DNA of 64,000 bases from Mesorhabditis belari (lineage: Eukaryota; Nematoda; Chromadorea; Rhabditida; Rhabditidae), in contig CAUEEP010000737.1 in the NCBI GenBank assembly GCA_958450365.1, positions 2,407,501 through 2,471,500 on the forward strand. The letters are read 5' to 3'. This document shows positions 42,061 through 53,611 of the stretch, in pieces. Each line of letters opens with the position of its first letter. Positions within the stretch are counted from its first letter, which is position 1. Position numbers and translations under genes: made by a program. The notes under the pieces were generated by a model. That model saw only the letters and a list, made by a program, of their open reading frames with translations. It had not been told where the DNA came from and made no database searches.

Positions 42061-42113
42061 GAACAGCACACAAAAATTCTTTCTACAATTTGATGGAGAA
42101 ATTTAACCAATGA
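41541..42113 (+). CDS. small secreted protein, copy 2
   Basis: Exons 41541-41621 and 41862-42113 give 110 aa. It has the same signal peptide (one change, IWVVA) and the same core as the 32038-32529 copy, but a longer basic C-terminus (KRNLKRQNKQLFESLNGKAQ). The sequence coding for the tail overlaps a repeat motif (AAAGCACAAAGAACAGCACA) that also occurs at about 40725, so one copy's C-terminus was reshaped by repeat sequence. Function unknown. Confidence 0.55.
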
Positions 42114-42896
42114 TACTCATCATTCTTTCGTAATTGAAACCTTGATCCTCATCGTTTACTTGATTCGATGATCGATGATCGATTTCGACACAAAGATTTT
42201 ACAGACTTATGTAATCAAATCAGCTCTATCTTTTTTTTACTTTAATACTAAAATAGGTTTGTACTGAAGTGTTCAAATTTCGACTTCAACAGTTTTGGGT
42301 GCCTTTTTTGCATTTGAAAATCCATAAAAACCTTCCGAGAATTTCCAAAAAGCCATTGAAGAGAAACAATTAACACAAACAAATTTGATATTTTAAATAG
42401 AAATTTTGTTGGTGGTGGCGTTATTTTTAAATGACGTTTTGAAATAATACTTCTAGATCGACAAACGACAAATATCTGTAATAAATTTCTTTGAGAAAGC
42501 TCACGTTTAGCGAAAGAAGATTCCACATCAGAGAGTTTAAGGTAAATTAAGAATATGAAGCTATTCTCGAATGAAAGATTTGTGGATTCTTTGAGAAGGA
42601 CATTGATTGAATTGATCATTGTTTTTTTTGCTAAAGAAATGCGGAAATTGTTTCATTAATGCCAATGAATATGATTGTGATGAAGATAAGACGCGAGAAA
42701 TATGAAGAAAAGAAATATAAAGCAAGAAAAAAGAAATCTGTTGTAAATGAAACTAACATAATCAGAGAAAGTCAAGCTGATGGTTACTATGTTTCTCATT
42801 CTGATTGCATAGTTCACATTCTCAGCTTTCATTTTTGCGAAACGATCTCATGTGAACTTAAAGCTTTAGTTAACTTGCTCTGGAATAGAGATCAGG

Positions 42897-42964
42897 CTTG
42901 TTGTGGTGTAATGGTTAGCACAGTTGCTCGGTAAGCGAAGGGTCGAGTCCCGGTGGAGCACAAG
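42897..42964 (+). pseudogene. tRNA-like gene, shortened
   Basis: A box TGGTGTAATGGTTAGCAC and B box GGTCGAGTCCC, ends CTTGT/ACAAG that can pair, and a T-run after the end. The anticodon arm is short and no regular 7-nt loop is seen. tRNA pseudogene or tRNA-derived gene. Confidence 0.45.
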
Positions 42965-43867
42965 TTTTTGATCTGCCCTAGTTTCAACTCTATATAAGGG
43001 ATCATCGATTCTGAAACCTCACAGAATCTCGTCAATCTTATTGTTGATCTTGTGATCCAAATGTCATCATTTCTCAATACAAATCATTGAAGGATTTCGA
43101 AATGTCTCAATCCCAGAGTTCATTATCGATATTTTTAGATTTCCGCTGTTTCCTGAGGTTAGTAAGTTTGGGTTGATCGAATCAAAATCGAATAAACCTT
43201 CTCAAACACTTACTCTTCTCCATCAAAACAGCTTTCAAGTGCGAAATCATGATCTTTGTCTTTTGACAGCAATCTTTAACTTTCTTTAACTCTTCATCAA
43301 CCTTTAGACTAGTCAATAAACAATGCACAAGATTTTTACCATTCTTATAATTTATGCTATTCAGAAATATTTTTCCTGGATTTAAATTCCCAAAATCTCA
43401 TCGTTTTTCTTTTCTTTTGACATCATATTTCTAAATTATCGCTTTTTGCTGATTCTAGTCTAAGAAACAAAGATTTGTGGCACAGAATACGGACAAGATT
43501 TCATTTTATGGTACTTTTGTACTTCAAGACTGCCCACTCAGTCAATAAAAAGCATTAGACATTAGACAGAAAAAGAAAAAGCATTCTATTCATTTCTTCT
43601 CTTCCATTATCCCTATACACAATAAAGCATAACATGATAAAACCTTTTAAAAAAAAGAAAAAACAGTTGAAAAATGATTAGTGAACAGGGATCTTTTGAT
43701 TCCTTGGCAATCCCTTGACAATTTTGAACAGTGATCGTTTCATTGAACCATTTTTAACGATAAGCGTTTATTGAACATTTTGAGGAAAAAAAACGAAGAG
43801 ATTGCAGACAATATAAAAGCGGGTCATGTTTTCGGAAAGAAGGGAATCCCCAAGTCTGACTGAAGAC

Positions 43868-43925
43868 TTTGGTTGGCCTAGTGGACAAAGCATTAGACTT
43901 CAGTTCGATCCCTGATGCAGCTTTT
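43868..43925 (+). pseudogene. tRNA-like relic
   Basis: A box TGGCCTAGTGGAC and B box AGTTCGATCCC only about 20 nt apart, followed by CTTTTTG. The anticodon region is deleted. Confidence 0.4.
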
Positions 43926-44191
43926 TGTTTTTATTTTCGAGTTTTTCTTTTCGAGCAACTTCTAGCATTCTAGCATGACCTTGATTTGAATACCCAAACT
44001 TTACTGAAAAATCCCTGAATCCCCGAATTTCTCAGCCATAGCTTTTCCTTTTTAGTCCCTCGGCTTCAAATCAGCTTTTTTTTCATTCAGAATTCAACTA
44101 TCAGTACGTCGGTTCGTCAAATTTGTGAAAATTTTGTTTTTCATGAACTTTTCTTGCTTCAACAGCCATGATTTAATGTAATTCAGAGAAA

Positions 44192-47100
44192 ATGAGCCGA
44201 AGATTCTTGTTTTTTGTTTATTTTTGTGTGATTTATGCCGATGTGAATGGACCGTTGACAGATGATTTCACGAATTGGTTGAACAGGTGAGAGCTCAATT
44301 GGGTGAGAGTGAGAGGGGTGATTTTCAGCAATAATTATATCTCGGACAATTTCACTCGAACCGATTACAAGACAAAGGGCAGTTATGGTGGAAAGAGCAA
44401 GGCGAATCCAGTGGTGAGATCTATTGAATTGCATGCTTTTTGCATGGAGTTTTGCATCTTAACCCTTTTTTGGCAAATCTATGATCGACAACTTTTTAAT
44501 ATGATAATTTGAAGCATAATGGAGATCGATGTTAAGCTATTTACAGTAAATATTGGATTATAAGCTTCATTGCTTCAATAAGACCCGAAAGAAGTGCAAA
44601 ATCGCTAAAGAAGCATGCTTAAAAGAAATGATTTCTCGAGGGGCTCAGGCGGCCACCGTGGCGCAGTGGGAAAAGGGGTCTTCTCCGCTCCAGACCATCT
44701 GGGTTCGACCCCGGGTAGTGTCGCTAAATCTAATTTTTTTGATTTTAAAGACCACAATCACAATATATTCTAAAGTTTTCTAAAGAAGTTTTAGCTTTAA
44801 AAAATGCCCATACATACAGACAAACTGATTCAAAAGGAACTGATTTTCAGACTACGAAAACCCCGGTGATCTTTATTCATGGAAATTCGGATTCGGCTCT
44901 CCATTCGAGTGCAACAGCCACTGGGTGAGTGTGAAAATTGTAAGGACAATGAGATTTATGGGGATTTATTTCCTAAATTTCAGTTGGGATAACACAATCG
45001 CGTACTTTCTGGCTAGAAACTATACCACAGCTGATCTTTATGCGACGTCGTGGGGTGACTCAAATGCATTGAATGCGGATACGAGGTTTAAGCCGATAAT
45101 CTGAGATATTATCAATAATAGCAAATTTTGATGGAAATCCAATTTCATTATGTTTTTTATGTATTTTATTCTTAGTTCAATTGGATCCATTGATCCTTAT
45201 TGGAAAGTTTGGAACTTTGAAACTGAAATTGGAAAGTTAAAGATGATATTTAATATTAAATTGACATCTATATTTAATATTATATTTAGTGTCATTTATA
45301 GTGTTGAAATTGTTACGAATTTCTTTATAAGTTGATAATGAAATCACAGTAGATCTTCTCAATAGACTTCTTGATTCAGAACGCATAACTGTAAAGAAGT
45401 GCTCCGATTGAGGCGATTCATGGAGGCTGTCCTGAAGTACACCGGAGCTCCAAAAGTATCCAGAGTTTTCTTTCTCTTTTAGCTATTGGCTTTTTCCAAT
45501 AGCTAAAAGAGATCTGATCAAATTTCAAATAAGAATTTTGTTATCGCATAGTAATTACTTAGGTCAGAAAATATTCGTTTAGACATCAATGACCCAATGG
45601 AAAATGCTTCCTTAGGAACTAGAATTATATTATAAGGAGCTCTCACGTTCGATTATAAGGAGCTCTCACATTCGATTCGATTCGACAATGTTTTATAATC
45701 AGAGAAGAATATAGAGTCAAAGTTGATTAAGCTATACAGAGAATAGGAAACATATTGGGTTTCCCATAAAAAGGGCATGAGAAAGGATTCGAATCTACTA
45801 GAGCTTTACCATCAAGCTATTGGCAAACCCTCAAGAGAAAGCCTTATATAGATGCCCGAAGGCAACAGAGATCCCCTTCTCTGTGCCCTGGTTTATATGG
45901 ATAAAACATCTGTTATAAAACATCGTCGAATCTAATGTGAGAGCTCCTTATAACAATTGATAGATAGATAGATAGATAGATAGGCTTTTACAGCCTATCT
46001 ATCTATCTATTGTTAGCCTATTTTCAGGTTTCATTCATCACTCATTCGATGGGAGTCACGTTGGGCAGAAAAATTATCAAAGGAGGAAAGATCTCAGCGA
46101 GCGATGGTTTCTTTCACTTTTCACTTCAAACTTTCCCTCTTTCAGGAAACTGTGATGTTGGTGCTCCATTGACGAAAAACGTAGACGTTTTTGTGGGACT
46201 TTCGGGTGCAAATTACGGTCTCTGCACTTGTGAAGCATCGGGCGTATCGATAGCCACTTGTAATAAAGATGTCAGTGTCTCGCATTCCTATATTAAGTTG
46301 TAAATTAATGGCTCAAATAGGTTAATACTATTTTTTTTTACCGTGTATCGTTTATGCCTTGTGCCAGCTGTAGAATGAAAATAGCCATGTCTAACAATAG
46401 CTCTAGAAGAAAAATGTGAATTCTATTAATGATCCTGTACTACAACATCGCTAGATTATCATATATCGCTAGATCGCTAGATAATCTAGCGATGTTGTAG
46501 TACAGGATCATTAATAGAATTCACATTTTTCTTCTAGAGCTATTGTTAGACATGGCTATTTTCATTCTACAGCTGGCACAAGGCATAAACGATACGCGGT
46601 AAAAAATAGTATTAATTTATGGTTAGGTTAGATTATCTTCAATTATCTCTGGTGATTCAGGATGGTCTTTGGCCGGGTGATACGTGTGGTTTCAATATGT
46701 ATGTGTGTGCCGAGAATCCTTTGATGTTTCCATGCAGTGGGCCCACTTATTCAAAGGTGTGTTCTGAGTCATATGTTAAACTAGTCTTACTATGTACAGT
46801 CTTACTATGTGCGCCATAATTGTCGTAACAAGCTAAAGTTCTGATTTTAAGACAGATAAGAGCAAAAAAGACAAATTTTTAACTGAATAACATTTATTAT
46901 ATTGACAATACATTAACAATTATAAATGAACTATCAAATTCGAATCGGCTACTATTAGCATTTGTGCAGGCTCGCAAGCGTTTCGGGAAGGCGTCAACGG
47001 TGGCGAACAAATAGGTTGGATCAAGCTTTCACTTTCAAGCTTTCCACACTGTCAACAGTGATTTCTTCAAGCTTCTTGTGCGGCTTTGAATAAGCTTTGG

Positions 47101-48222
47101 CTTCTAGAGCCGATCACACTGAAAAATCCATTGGGTTGAGATCTGGAGAGCTAGGTAGCCACTCAGAAAAAGAAATGAAATCCTAGAAGTTGTTTTGGTA
47201 GAACTCTTGGACTTTCTTGGATTTGTGGACTGGTGCGCGATCTTGCTGATAAGTTCAAATGCGATTTTCAAAATGTTTATGAGCACAGGGCAAGAGTTTA
47301 TCCTCGAGAAGAGTCAGGTAGTTATCGGAATTGTTGCAACAATTATGGCGCACCCTGTATAATAGATAAAGCATGCAGTCTCTATTTATGAAAGCTTTCT
47401 TAACGAATGAAATCCCACTAGCAATAGAATTTATGCCGAGTTCTAATCTTAAATGCTTTCAGTTTCTCACCACTTTGAACACAGATACGACACGTGAGGG
47501 ATCGTATGTGTTCAGTGCTTGGAGTGTTGGTTAGTGAATATTATTATGATTATAGATAGCATCAATGACTTGCCAATTACCTCATTCAGCTGATGATGTC
47601 ATTTTGGGCGGTGATATGGTTTGGGGAAGACCGACGAGTTTGATCCCGACTTCTAATGATCACAAGGTAAGCGAGAAAAAGGGGAAGAGGCTGGTTCGGT
47701 TCATCTTTCCAGAGAACGGGCTGGCTGGATCTTTCCAGCGAACAACTATTTCTCAACTCTGACTTTCGATTCAGATTCAACATTTAACTCTAATCAATGG
47801 ATTTTCATCAATCAACTCAATAAAATTTTCAGAATTCATTTGGCTTAGCTAACTTTTTTTCCAAAATCTTTGTGGAAACGGTGGATTTAAAATTAAACAA
47901 CACTGCGAATCTTATTAGATTCTATCAGCAATTCTTTGATTATTGATAGAATTGAAAATTGAAGACCAATTGAGCAATTGAGCCAAATGAATTCTAACGT
48001 TTTATCTGCGTTCGAGTCCTTGATTTCAAACTATGATTGATCCATTTGCAGACCTATCTATCCTACGGACACATGGCCACCAAAGAGTTGACGGCCGACG
48101 ATCAGTATGGAATGGTTGTCAACAAGAAGATCCCCCAATCGACAGGACATACGTTGCTACAAGATGGGAAGAAGCAAATAGAAAGATCGCCCCGATTTGT
48201 ACGATCTTCCTTCTTGACTTAA
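44192..48222 (+). CDS. secreted class 2 triacylglycerol lipase (LIPS-type)
   Basis: Eleven exons (44192-44286, 44329-44413, 44851-44924, 44984-45085, 45380-45455, 46028-46106, 46146-46270, 46661-46756, 47463-47529, 47590-47666, 48052-48222) total 1047 nt, in phase, 348 aa. MSRRFLFFVYFCVIYADVNG is a signal peptide. The alpha/beta-hydrolase core shows VIFIHGNSDSAL (oxyanion strand), GWDNTIAYFLARNY, ATSWGDSN, and the nucleophile elbow THSMG with Ser151. Cysteine pairs follow in the GLCTCEA and DTCGFNMYVCA regions, and YLSYGHMATKEL carries the likely catalytic His. This is the plan of nematode lips genes, expected to hydrolyse lipid esters outside the cell or in the gut lumen. The donor after exon 7 (GTCAGT) is weak. 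Introns contain a tRNA-derived repeat, a foldback element and a mariner relic; a MITE sits 16 bp after the stop. Confidence 0.9.
44649..44724 (+). pseudogene. tRNA-like element in lipase intron
   Basis: A box TGGCGCAGTGGGA, B box GGGTTCGACCCC, partly complementary ends (GCGG and TCGC). The anticodon arm is irregular. Confidence 0.45.
45755..45915 (-). repeat. tRNA-derived repeat, copy 2 (lipase intron)
   Basis: Homologous to 1229-1432 throughout: upstream block with TATATAA, A box TAGCTTGATGG, B box GATTCGAATC, T-run after the tRNA-like part. The anticodon region is about 14 nt shorter than in copy 1. Confidence 0.6.
45962..46012. repeat. GATA microsatellite hairpin
   Basis: (GATA)n then GGCTTTTACAGCC then (TATC)n, just before a lipase acceptor. 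It can fold into a hairpin. Confidence 0.8.
46322..46615. mobile_element. near-perfect 294-bp foldback element
   Basis: Two arms of about 138 bp are almost exact reverse complements, starting TTAATACTATTTTTT and meeting near TATATCGCTAGATCGCT. Each end is TTAA, compatible with a TTAA target duplication. It lies in lipase intron 7 and has no coding content. Confidence 0.85.
46805..47357 (-). mobile_element. mariner relic with inverted ends (lipase intron)
   Basis: Ends GTGCGCCATAATTGTCGTAA and TTGCAACAATTATGGCGCAC (CCTG). On the minus strand the transposase tail is readable with a frameshift: KSKKVQEF-type helix, then WLPSSPDLNPMDFSV followed by a stop. About 550 bp remain of an element normally near 1.3 kb. 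Confidence 0.8.
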
Positions 48223-48237
48223 ATTGATCTTTTTGTG

Positions 48238-48510
48238 CAGGGTGTCCCAAAAAAAATCCGCTTCGGGTCAAATTTTAACACTATTTCCGGTGGCTCAAGG
48301 TCTATCACCTTGAGCCACTGGAAATAAGCGCCCCACTGGAAAAGGAAGATCGTGCAAATCGGAGCGTACAAATACGACACGTGAGGGATCGTATGTGTTC
48401 AGTGCTTGGAGTGTTGGCTCTTATTTCCAGTGGCTCAAGGTGATCGACCTTGAGCCACCGGAAATAGTGTTAAAATTTGACCCGAAGCGGATTTTTTTTG
48501 GGACACCCTG
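48238..48510. mobile_element. MITE carrying lipase-derived sequence
   Basis: Inverted arms of about 90 bp (48238-48327, 48420-48510) start CAGGGTGTCCCAAAAAAAAT and themselves contain a smaller palindrome (GGCTCAAGGTN-ATCACCTTGAGCC). The 92-bp core holds 46 nt identical to lipase exon 9 (47486-47531) and about 26 nt nearly identical to the complement of lipase exon 11 (48190-48213). It sits 16 bp after the lipase stop codon. Confidence 0.8.
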
Positions 48511-48801
48511 TACATTGCATTAATAAAGTATGAATTCTATATCCATATGATCTATTTAAGAGCATGCGTTGCAGAAAAGACCAAATTTGGGACCTTGTAT
48601 CGAATAAAATCAAAATCGAATTTTTTAGACACTTTGAGGCGAGCGAGTGCTGTTCTTTTAGAAATTATAAAAATCTTTTAGAAAATTTATTGAATGCAAT
48701 ATCGTTTTTAGAAATTTCAATTTTTCTAAAAGAAAAGAATTAGAAAATATTGATGGTTATGATCAGAAAATCGATAAGATAATTGAATGAAAAAAATTGA
48801 T

Positions 48802-49958
48802 TCAGATCACAAATGTTTTGTTCGATTCGGAAAAGTTGACGACCATTGGCATATCGTCGCAACAAGCCCAGCTTGCCAACTAAAAGAGTTCTCAGTTGAA
48901 AGCTGAAAGCATTTGAAGCCGGCTGATTGACTATTTAGATAGAGCACCTCAAAATTCGAGTACGATTGCATATTGGGGATTCTCTTGTAGTTCAAGTTTA
49001 CAATAGCCGTTTCGCGAAGATCCTCCATTGTCAAATTTTTCATCTCGGCAGCGGTCCTCCATCCTGAAAATAGAAGATTCAATGCTTTGTCCATCTAATG
49101 GAACGTTTATTTCTGTCGACTTTTCGAAGAAGAAAATATCGTAGAGATATTGAAATAAACAGATTAAATGATCAAAAAATGCAAGGATGAATATTATAAT
49201 CGTTAAGAATCACTAGGGGCCGATAGCCGTTCTCTTTAAGGATTAGGTGGACCGTTAGAACCGGCACCGTTCGGGACTAGTACCGTTAAATTCATCGTTG
49301 TCTCTTCATGCCACACTAAACCCAATACCAACCCTTAACTCGCATCACCGCATAGAGGGCACCATTCCCGACGAGTTGTTGATCGTTTAGCGCCTGATAG
49401 TATCCCTTGGTGTTCCTCGTTCGATTCGACATCTCGAAAATGCACGTATTTCTCTTGTCCTCGTCGGTCATGTTGCCGATCTCATCAACTCGTTTCCAAT
49501 CGGCCACCACAAGCAGATTCGATAGATTGCTCGGCGGCCACTCGTTCGTGTTAATGGCTAAAATTTTGTCAGGCTAAGCTATGGAGTACAATACACTTCA
49601 ACACACTTCAAGAATCTCAAGACTCAAGAAAAAACCCTTTGAATCACTCTTCATCTTAATAAACCATTCTAATTTTATTCTATTATTGTATTGCATTCAA
49701 CGAGACATCAAAATGATTGATCCGATCAAGGTAAAGCCAAAAATATTTACAGTTATTATGATAGTCAAACATGACAGTATACTCTAAATATCTTTTTATC
49801 GCTATTGAAAGAGCTTCTTGGTTTTAGTTTTTTTCTAGTTTCCTCCTCTTCCCTCTCAGTCTCCAGAAGGGAAGAACAGTAACCATAAAGAAGTGAAGGA
49901 ATTGGCAAGAAAAGGGAAGAAGAAAGAAAGAAGTTAAAAGCAAAGACTTACTGGTCAT
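48802..49958 (-). CDS. 141-aa protein of two tandem repeats
   Basis: Minus-strand exons 49952-49958, 49333-49557, 48948-49063 and 48802-48879 join in phase (426 nt). The first exon supplies only MT plus one base. Two homologous modules of about 55 residues follow: DWKRVDEIGNMTDEDKRNTC with ALNDQQLVGNGALY, and GWRTAAEMKNLTMEDLRETA with SYSNFELASWACC. The pattern is W-x5-E-hydrophobic-x-N-hydrophobic-T-x-ED-x-R-x-T. There is no signal peptide or transmembrane segment. The last junction was chosen because the second module then aligns with the first; the unspliced alternative gives a different C-terminus. I have a vague memory of similar short repeats in other nematode and bacterial proteins but cannot name the family. 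Confidence 0.6.
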
Positions 49959-50770
49959 CTGTTCTAGTGGTTAGTTTTGGCAAATAAACCAAAACTATCA
50001 AAATATGCTGTTAAGAAGCAAATATTGCAGAGAAACTAACGAATTCCAATTAGTTTAGCTCGAGTTTTCCGAGATTCTGGAGAATTGTGCGCGTTAAGTC
50101 ATTCCTTGACTCATTCCCATTGTTTATTTTTGCTCTATTTGTTTGTAAAGTTTGAGGAAATTGGGGATAAATGCAAACACACTCACCCCAACAGATCTCA
50201 ATTTCAATGTGTATCAAAAAGCATTTAAATCCTAGGAAACAGTCGTAAGTTTATCTCAATGAAAATTGGAATATATCAGAGAATTTGAGTCTACTATCCG
50301 GTATTTGGGATTTTGCCTGGATACCGGATAATTATCCAGGATTTTGAAATGGGTACCGGATACTGGATAGTTAGTATCTGGTATAATCCGGATACCGAAT
50401 AGTGGAGCCAAATTTTGTTATATATTGAATTTTTTATTAGAGATAAATCTAAGACTTAAGATTCGATTTGGATCGATCAAAAATGAGTAAAGAGTGAGAA
50501 ATGATTTTCGTCAACACAAAAAATAACTACAAGATAGTATCCTTTTTAGTGTATGTTTGTCAAGCTTCTTAGAAAAACCTTAAATTCTCTTTGTATTGAG
50601 GAGCTGTAAATTAGATGTTAGAGATCGAAAACCATGTTGGGTTAGAATAGACATAAAAGACTCCAGTTTAAAAATTTTCATCTATTCTTTATTCAGATCA
50701 AAGCTATTTGGATTTTATCCGAAACAATAAACCAAAATAAATAAATTGCCAAAAGTTCACATAAACTTTC
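49959..50770. other. intergenic, no gene seen
   Basis: AT-rich. A stretch at 50300-50400 has degenerate repeats of GGATACCGGATA. No coding signal. Confidence 0.4.
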
Positions 50771-52373
50771 CTATTCGGATTTCTTAAGATCGGGGAACTC
50801 GTTGAGGGTTTGAATCAATTGCTAAACAAATAAAATAAAATTCTTTTAAAACCCTATTAACTCACGTTAACTCCTGCGTCGAATTTGCGCAAATGAGGCA
50901 AATAATCCTCAGCATATGATTCGAATGAGGACTTTATTTTTCTAAACAAAAAATGTGTTCTGATTCAAAGTGCCAAAAGTTACGTGAATGATTCATGCTT
51001 TTCCTTTAAATCAACCAAAGTTGAAGCGTCTTTGAGAGCTTCTACTTTCGAAAACAATCTCTAAATAAATATTAACTTAATAGGATTTTCGGTAAGAAAA
51101 TACGGTTTCATAGATGTTAATGCTCTCGAGAAGTCCCTTGTGCAGCTCAGGAACCAAATCGTCGTACGTCTCAATAACATTTCTTGCTTCTTGTTTAAGC
51201 CCTTTCAACATTTGATTAGCCTAAAACAAATTGAATTAAAAAAGCAAGCTTTTTAATTTCAAACTAATAACAACAACTAACAACAAGATGCAAAAGATAC
51301 CTGTTTCTCCAACAACGGAGTGGCCCCATGTGGATGATGTCTCTTGTAAGCACAAAGAGCACAAATCTGTAAATTAAAAAGTATTTTTCAATGCTAGCAA
51401 CCACTCACTTCAAAGCTGCATTCACCACAGTAAAACATCTCATCGATAATACCCTAAAATATCTACATAGAAATCAAGTTAAGTAAGTATGCCTTTTTGT
51501 GACATTCACTGCAGCTACAATCATCTTCGGAATTCTTTAAATAACTCATTACAGCATTCATCGAAACTTTCATTTTGGGATTATCCATCGTTTGAATCTG
51601 TCGAGTCATTTCGGGTAGTTCATTTAGAAAGTCTAAATAAAGATTAATAAATGTAAAGGGGATTCATCTACCATGAAATTGATCTTTCCGTTTATCGAGA
51701 GGAGAGAGCGTATCCATGCTACAAGTTGGACATGTTGTTTTGATAAAACTTCTTCTCTTCAAATAGCATTGCGTACAAATAACATGACCGCAAGTAAGAG
51801 CAAACGATTTCTTCATCTCAATTTCATTTGAATCTAAAGCAAAAAAAATGTAGCAAATCATCAAAACTCACATTCATCAAGACAAATTGGACATTCCGGA
51901 ATTTTGAAAGGCTAAAAGAAGCACTATGATTTGTAAATCCCAAATCCAACCTTCACAAGCAAATATCCCATTGGAGTAAACACCAAAGCGCTTTCTTGTG
52001 ACAAAAGATCTAAAATCATTCGATTGATTAATCAGCTTTTACTCAAAACAAAAAACATAACAAAACTCACCAATCAAAAAATAGGCAACGTTGAGGTTAT
52101 CGAAGCAATTAAAAAGGCCACATTGATGATTTTTCTTTTCTTTGCGCAATTCTCTCTTCTCTTTCTCGAAACATTCGCTGCACATCGCCAATCCACAGTT
52201 CAAAGGTCGTGGAGATCGAGGTTGATTAGCAACTCGAGCAACTAAAATTTAGAAAATGAAACAAGCACAACATTTACCCCTTAAAATCCAGACTAATTTT
52301 GAAATTCATTACTAAAATCAAACTTACACGGTTCCTTGCAAACAATGCAGTTGAGCGATTCGAACACCCTCAT
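50771..52373 (-). CDS. RING/B-box (TRIM-like) protein with two RING-type zinc regions
   Basis: Twelve minus-strand exons (52328-52373, 52071-52241, 51951-52009, 51872-51911, 51672-51833, 51493-51632, 51409-51453, 51301-51366, 51104-51220, 50984-51060, 50866-50941, 50771-50821) total 1050 nt, in phase, 349 aa. The N-terminus has a RING-like region (NCIVCKEP, NCGLAMCSECF, QCGLFNC). A clearer RING follows (IPECPICLDE, TCGHVICTQCY, TTCPTC). Then a B-box-like zinc region (CSCSECHKK, FYCGECSFEICALCAYKRHH) and a long alpha-helical, coiled-coil-like tail. Expected activity by family: E3 ubiquitin ligase. The intron after exon 6 (51454-51492) has GC-AG ends; the others checked are GT-AG. The plan resembles nematode-specific RING/B-box families. 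Confidence 0.85.
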
Positions 52374-52439
52374 TCCCTAGAATGGAAGCTTTAATCAGTG
52401 AACAACCAACAAAATAGTAAAAAAAAAAGAATTAATGCG

Positions 52440-52560
52440 GGGGTGGGACAAATGCGAGCTCGACTAGAATACGTGCTGTTGTAGAAGTGTTGTTGATTAT
52501 ACGAATTGGGAGAATGGACATCCAATCTTGCTCAGAAGTTTGACAAATGTGAGTCTAAAA
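52440..52560 (+). pseudogene. C-type lectin exon fragment
   Basis: Contains VDYTNWENGHP, the same segment as [10 protein letters not shown] of the 20982 lectin, with similar neighbouring bases (GATTATACGAATTGGG). No other lectin exon lies nearby. Confidence 0.45.
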
Positions 52561-52831
52561 GAACTAAGTCTTAAAAGAACTACTGCTTCAATTTTCTATA
52601 CATGTATAAATCAAGGTATTTAGATGCGACGTGACACCGAAAAATGGGAATGTAAAACGACGTTGGATAAAAACTATTTTATTTGCAAGAGACCCAAATC
52701 AATGATTAAAAATAGAACTAACGCACAATGATCTTATGTGAGAAATCAATTGTGTTTTTAGCTTGACTGCTAGGTTGTAAACCAGGTTGTATTAGGTTGT
52801 AAACCAGTCTTGATTTGGTAAAAACTTAAGC

Positions 52832-53050
52832 AGAACAACGCAGTAGTTTTTGATTAAATAGCAAAATATCAAAAAATACCAAATAAAATTTTATTTAAAT
52901 GTACGCATTCTACGCTGAGATATTAGCAACTAAAGAAAGGGTCAAGATAGTTGAAAACCTAATAGCAGTGGTACTACATTTGGTATTTTTGGTATTTTTT
53001 GGTATTTTTTGATATTTTGCTATTTAATCAAAAACTACTGCGTTGTTCTC
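52832..53050. repeat. inverted repeat element
   Basis: Arms of about 52 bp, CAGAACAACGCAGTAGTTTT(TG) to CAAAAAATACCAAA and its reverse complement, around about 110 bp. Foldback-type element without coding content. Confidence 0.75.
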
Positions 53051-53611
53051 GGTGCCTCAGAGCCGATCGATCCACTTTCTGGGGGTCGGCCGCTTCTTCT
53101 CTTTTGTTTGATCCTTGTGTTGCCTGTCTTGAATCTGTGAAACCATTCTTATGCAGTACTCATTCCAATCATTTTGTTGCCTGTGTGGCGATGACTGCGA
53201 AAAGTGAAAAGAAATTGTAGAAAACAACGTCAAATTCCATACGAAATATCGGAAACAATCCAAGTCAAAAGAAACTACTTGTGAAGCGAATACCGGCATG
53301 GTCGGCTTCCTCTTTCGAACATTATCACTCACGATTAAATGTGGATTTTCTACGATGCTCGAGTGTAACAACGACAGTGGTTGAAGTAGGAAAAACGGTG
53401 CCAAAACGGAACATCCACGGAAAGAAGCGAATGTTGTGTGTCTATTGGTGTTCGACAGGCGTCCTTTTCTGGAAACTTCTTAAAACGAGGCAAAATTTCA
53501 ACACCGATGTTTATCTATGTCATATGCAAAAAGTGGAACAAAAAGTCGAGAGGTTGCTCCATGAAAATAAATGAAATTCAAAATCTCTCGGTTTTTATGG
53601 AACAACCTAAT
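53051..53611 (+). mobile_element. mariner relic (same family as 15388-15840)
   Basis: Central transposase region in broken frames: NIHGKKRMLCVYW, GVLFWKLLKTRQNFNTDVYL, QKVEQKVERLL. It ends TATGGAACAACCTAATA, as in the 15.4-kb relic. Left end not found. Confidence 0.7.

Larger units (their letters stand above)
42114..44191. other. intergenic with two tRNA-like relics
   Basis: Apart from the tRNA-like relics at 42897-42964 and 43868-43925 and repeat sequence shared with 40600-40700, no gene was recognised. A 123-aa open frame on the minus strand (42248-42619) is AT-driven and overlaps the repeat. Confidence 0.4.

Noticed and set aside
42248..42619. 123-aa minus-strand frame
   Set aside because: Overlaps dispersed repeat sequence shared with 40600-40700; composition is that of AT-rich non-coding DNA.
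46010..46303. 97-aa continuous frame in the lipase gene
   Set aside because: It reads through a lipase intron; splicing at 46106/46146 removes the FHFSLQTFPLS part and keeps the family alignment.
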